A DNA stretch of 64,000 nt, taken from NCBI RefSeq assembly GCF_024397915.1, contig NZ_CP073347.1, positions 3,224,001 through 3,288,000 on the forward strand, read 5' to 3'. Source of the stretch: Marinobacterium rhizophilum. GTDB taxonomy: Bacteria > Pseudomonadota > Gammaproteobacteria > Pseudomonadales > Balneatricaceae. Below are positions 63,422-64,000 of this stretch, in pieces; the stretch's first letter is position 1; each line of letters opens with the position of its first letter. The notes below the pieces were generated by a model. It saw only the letters and a list, made by a program, of their open reading frames with translations. It was not told the origin of the DNA and did not search any database. The translations under genes and the position numbers were made by a program.

Positions 63422-64000
63422 ATGAGCATCTCAAGTCTGCCGGCCGAGGGGACCACGCACGCCTCGGCGACGTCTACCTCCGTGCATGAAGAGCGCAAGC
63501 GACAGAGCCGCCTCAGCCTGGCGATGGTGTCACCGTCGGTGCTGGTGCTGCTGGCCTGGATGGCCGTTCCGCTGGCCATGACCCTGTATTTCTCCCTGAT
63601 TCGCTACAACCTGCTGTACCCCGGCGACAATGAGTTCGTCGGGCTGGAAAACTTCACCTTCTTTCTGACCGACGAAGGCTTTACCGCCGGCATGACGAAC
63701 ACCCTGCTGCTGGTGTGTTCGGTGCTGCTGATCAGCGTCGTTGTCGGTACGCTGATTGCCGTACTGGTGGACACCCCCTTCTGGGGCCGTGGCATCGTGC
63801 GCGTCCTGCTGATTTCCCCGTTCTTCATCATGCCCACCGTGAGTGCGCTGGTGTGGAAGAACCTGCTGCTGCACCCGGTATCCGGCGTCTTTGCAGCGGT
63901 GTGGCGCTTCTTTGGCGCCGAGCCCATCGACTGGTTTTCCACCTACCCGATGGAGGCCATTATCCTGATCGTGTCCTGGCAGTGGGTGCCCTTCGCCGTG
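63422..64000 (+). CDS. mtlF: ABC transporter permease, mannitol/sorbitol type (partial)
   Basis: The first 193 codons of a permease, open to the window end. A hydrophilic N-terminus (about 1-30) is followed by membrane helices starting LAMVSPSVLVLLAWMAVPLA and by VGLENFTFFLTD, typical of MalF-type sugar permeases. It follows the binding-protein gene by 105 nt. The second permease, ATPase and possibly a mannitol 2-dehydrogenase would be expected beyond the window. Confidence 0.88.
   Translation, partial: MSISSLPAEGTTHASATSTSVHEERKRQSRLSLAMVSPSVLVLLAWMAVPLAMTLYFSLIRYNLLYPGDNEFVGLENFTFFLTDEGFTAGMTNTLLLVCSVLLISVVVGTLIAVLVDTPFWGRGIVRVLLISPFFIMPTVSALVWKNLLLHPVSGVFAAVWRFFGAEPIDWFSTYPMEAIILIVSWQWVPFAV

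Overview
The window is about 62% G+C chromosomal DNA from a gammaproteobacterium. The core genes fit that: a SPOR-domain protein-hslV-hslU-DUF971-ubiE-ubiJ block, a 410-residue SerA of the enterobacterial type, DbpA, PpnP, DsbB, malate synthase G, and an OprI/Lpp-like alanine-zipper lipoprotein. The accessory content (xenobiotic-reductase-type old yellow enzyme, SulP, mannitol-type ABC transporter, many LysR regulators) suggests a free-living, probably marine or environmental, relative of Oceanospirillales/Pseudomonadales. The exact genus cannot be read from the sequence.

Layout. 1-8.1 kb: envelope/protease/quinone housekeeping (SPOR protein, hslVU behind a heat-shock-like promoter, DUF971, ubiE, ubiJ, hemJ, pirin) and a RoxA-like di-heme lipoprotein. 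8.1-14.8 kb: a short-chain dehydrogenase, a fumarylacetoacetase-family enzyme, a transporter/LysR divergent pair, ppnP, serA and a serine hydrolase. 14.9-21.4 kb: a giant MscS-type channel, a thioesterase, a DUF4870-like membrane protein and glcB. 21.5-26.0 kb: a sirtuin, dbpA and a 2OG-Fe(II) oxygenase. The 3' ends of both the sirtuin and the oxygenase gene have been duplicated just downstream of the gene (a 121-bp unit present five times, and a ~255-bp segment present twice). 26.0-36.3 kb: a GNAT-nitrilase fusion, an ATP-grasp protein, an old yellow enzyme/LysR pair, two EamA transporters, dsbB and leuA. 36.4-37.5 kb: a cluster of gene remnants.

38.7-45.2 kb holds five genes on the minus strand. 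They encode an ethanolamine-type permease, a glutamine-synthetase-like ligase, an aldehyde dehydrogenase, an iron-type alcohol dehydrogenase and a class I glutamine amidotransferase. Together they supply every step of a gamma-glutamylation route that would convert ethanolamine (or a similar amino alcohol) to an amino acid plus glutamate. Next come a LysR gene and a divergent unit of a GltS-like symporter, a YtcJ-like amidohydrolase and an overlapping CobW-type GTPase.

50.9-53.1 kb is the most unusual locus. Two exported paralogues consist largely of Asn-Pro-Cys-Ala repeats, and the longer one has a c-type heme domain (CGTCH) between two repeat arrays. They are followed by a His-rich DUF6969-type protein. 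This looks like a secreted cysteine-rich metal/heme system whose function I cannot assign. The remainder has a LysR/SulP divergent pair, two L,D-transpeptidases flanking a field of hairpin-forming ~49-bp repeats and an Lpp-like lipoprotein, and a sugar-alcohol locus (two tandem AraC paralogues, a polyol dehydrogenase, and a mannitol/sorbitol-type ABC transporter cut by the window end).
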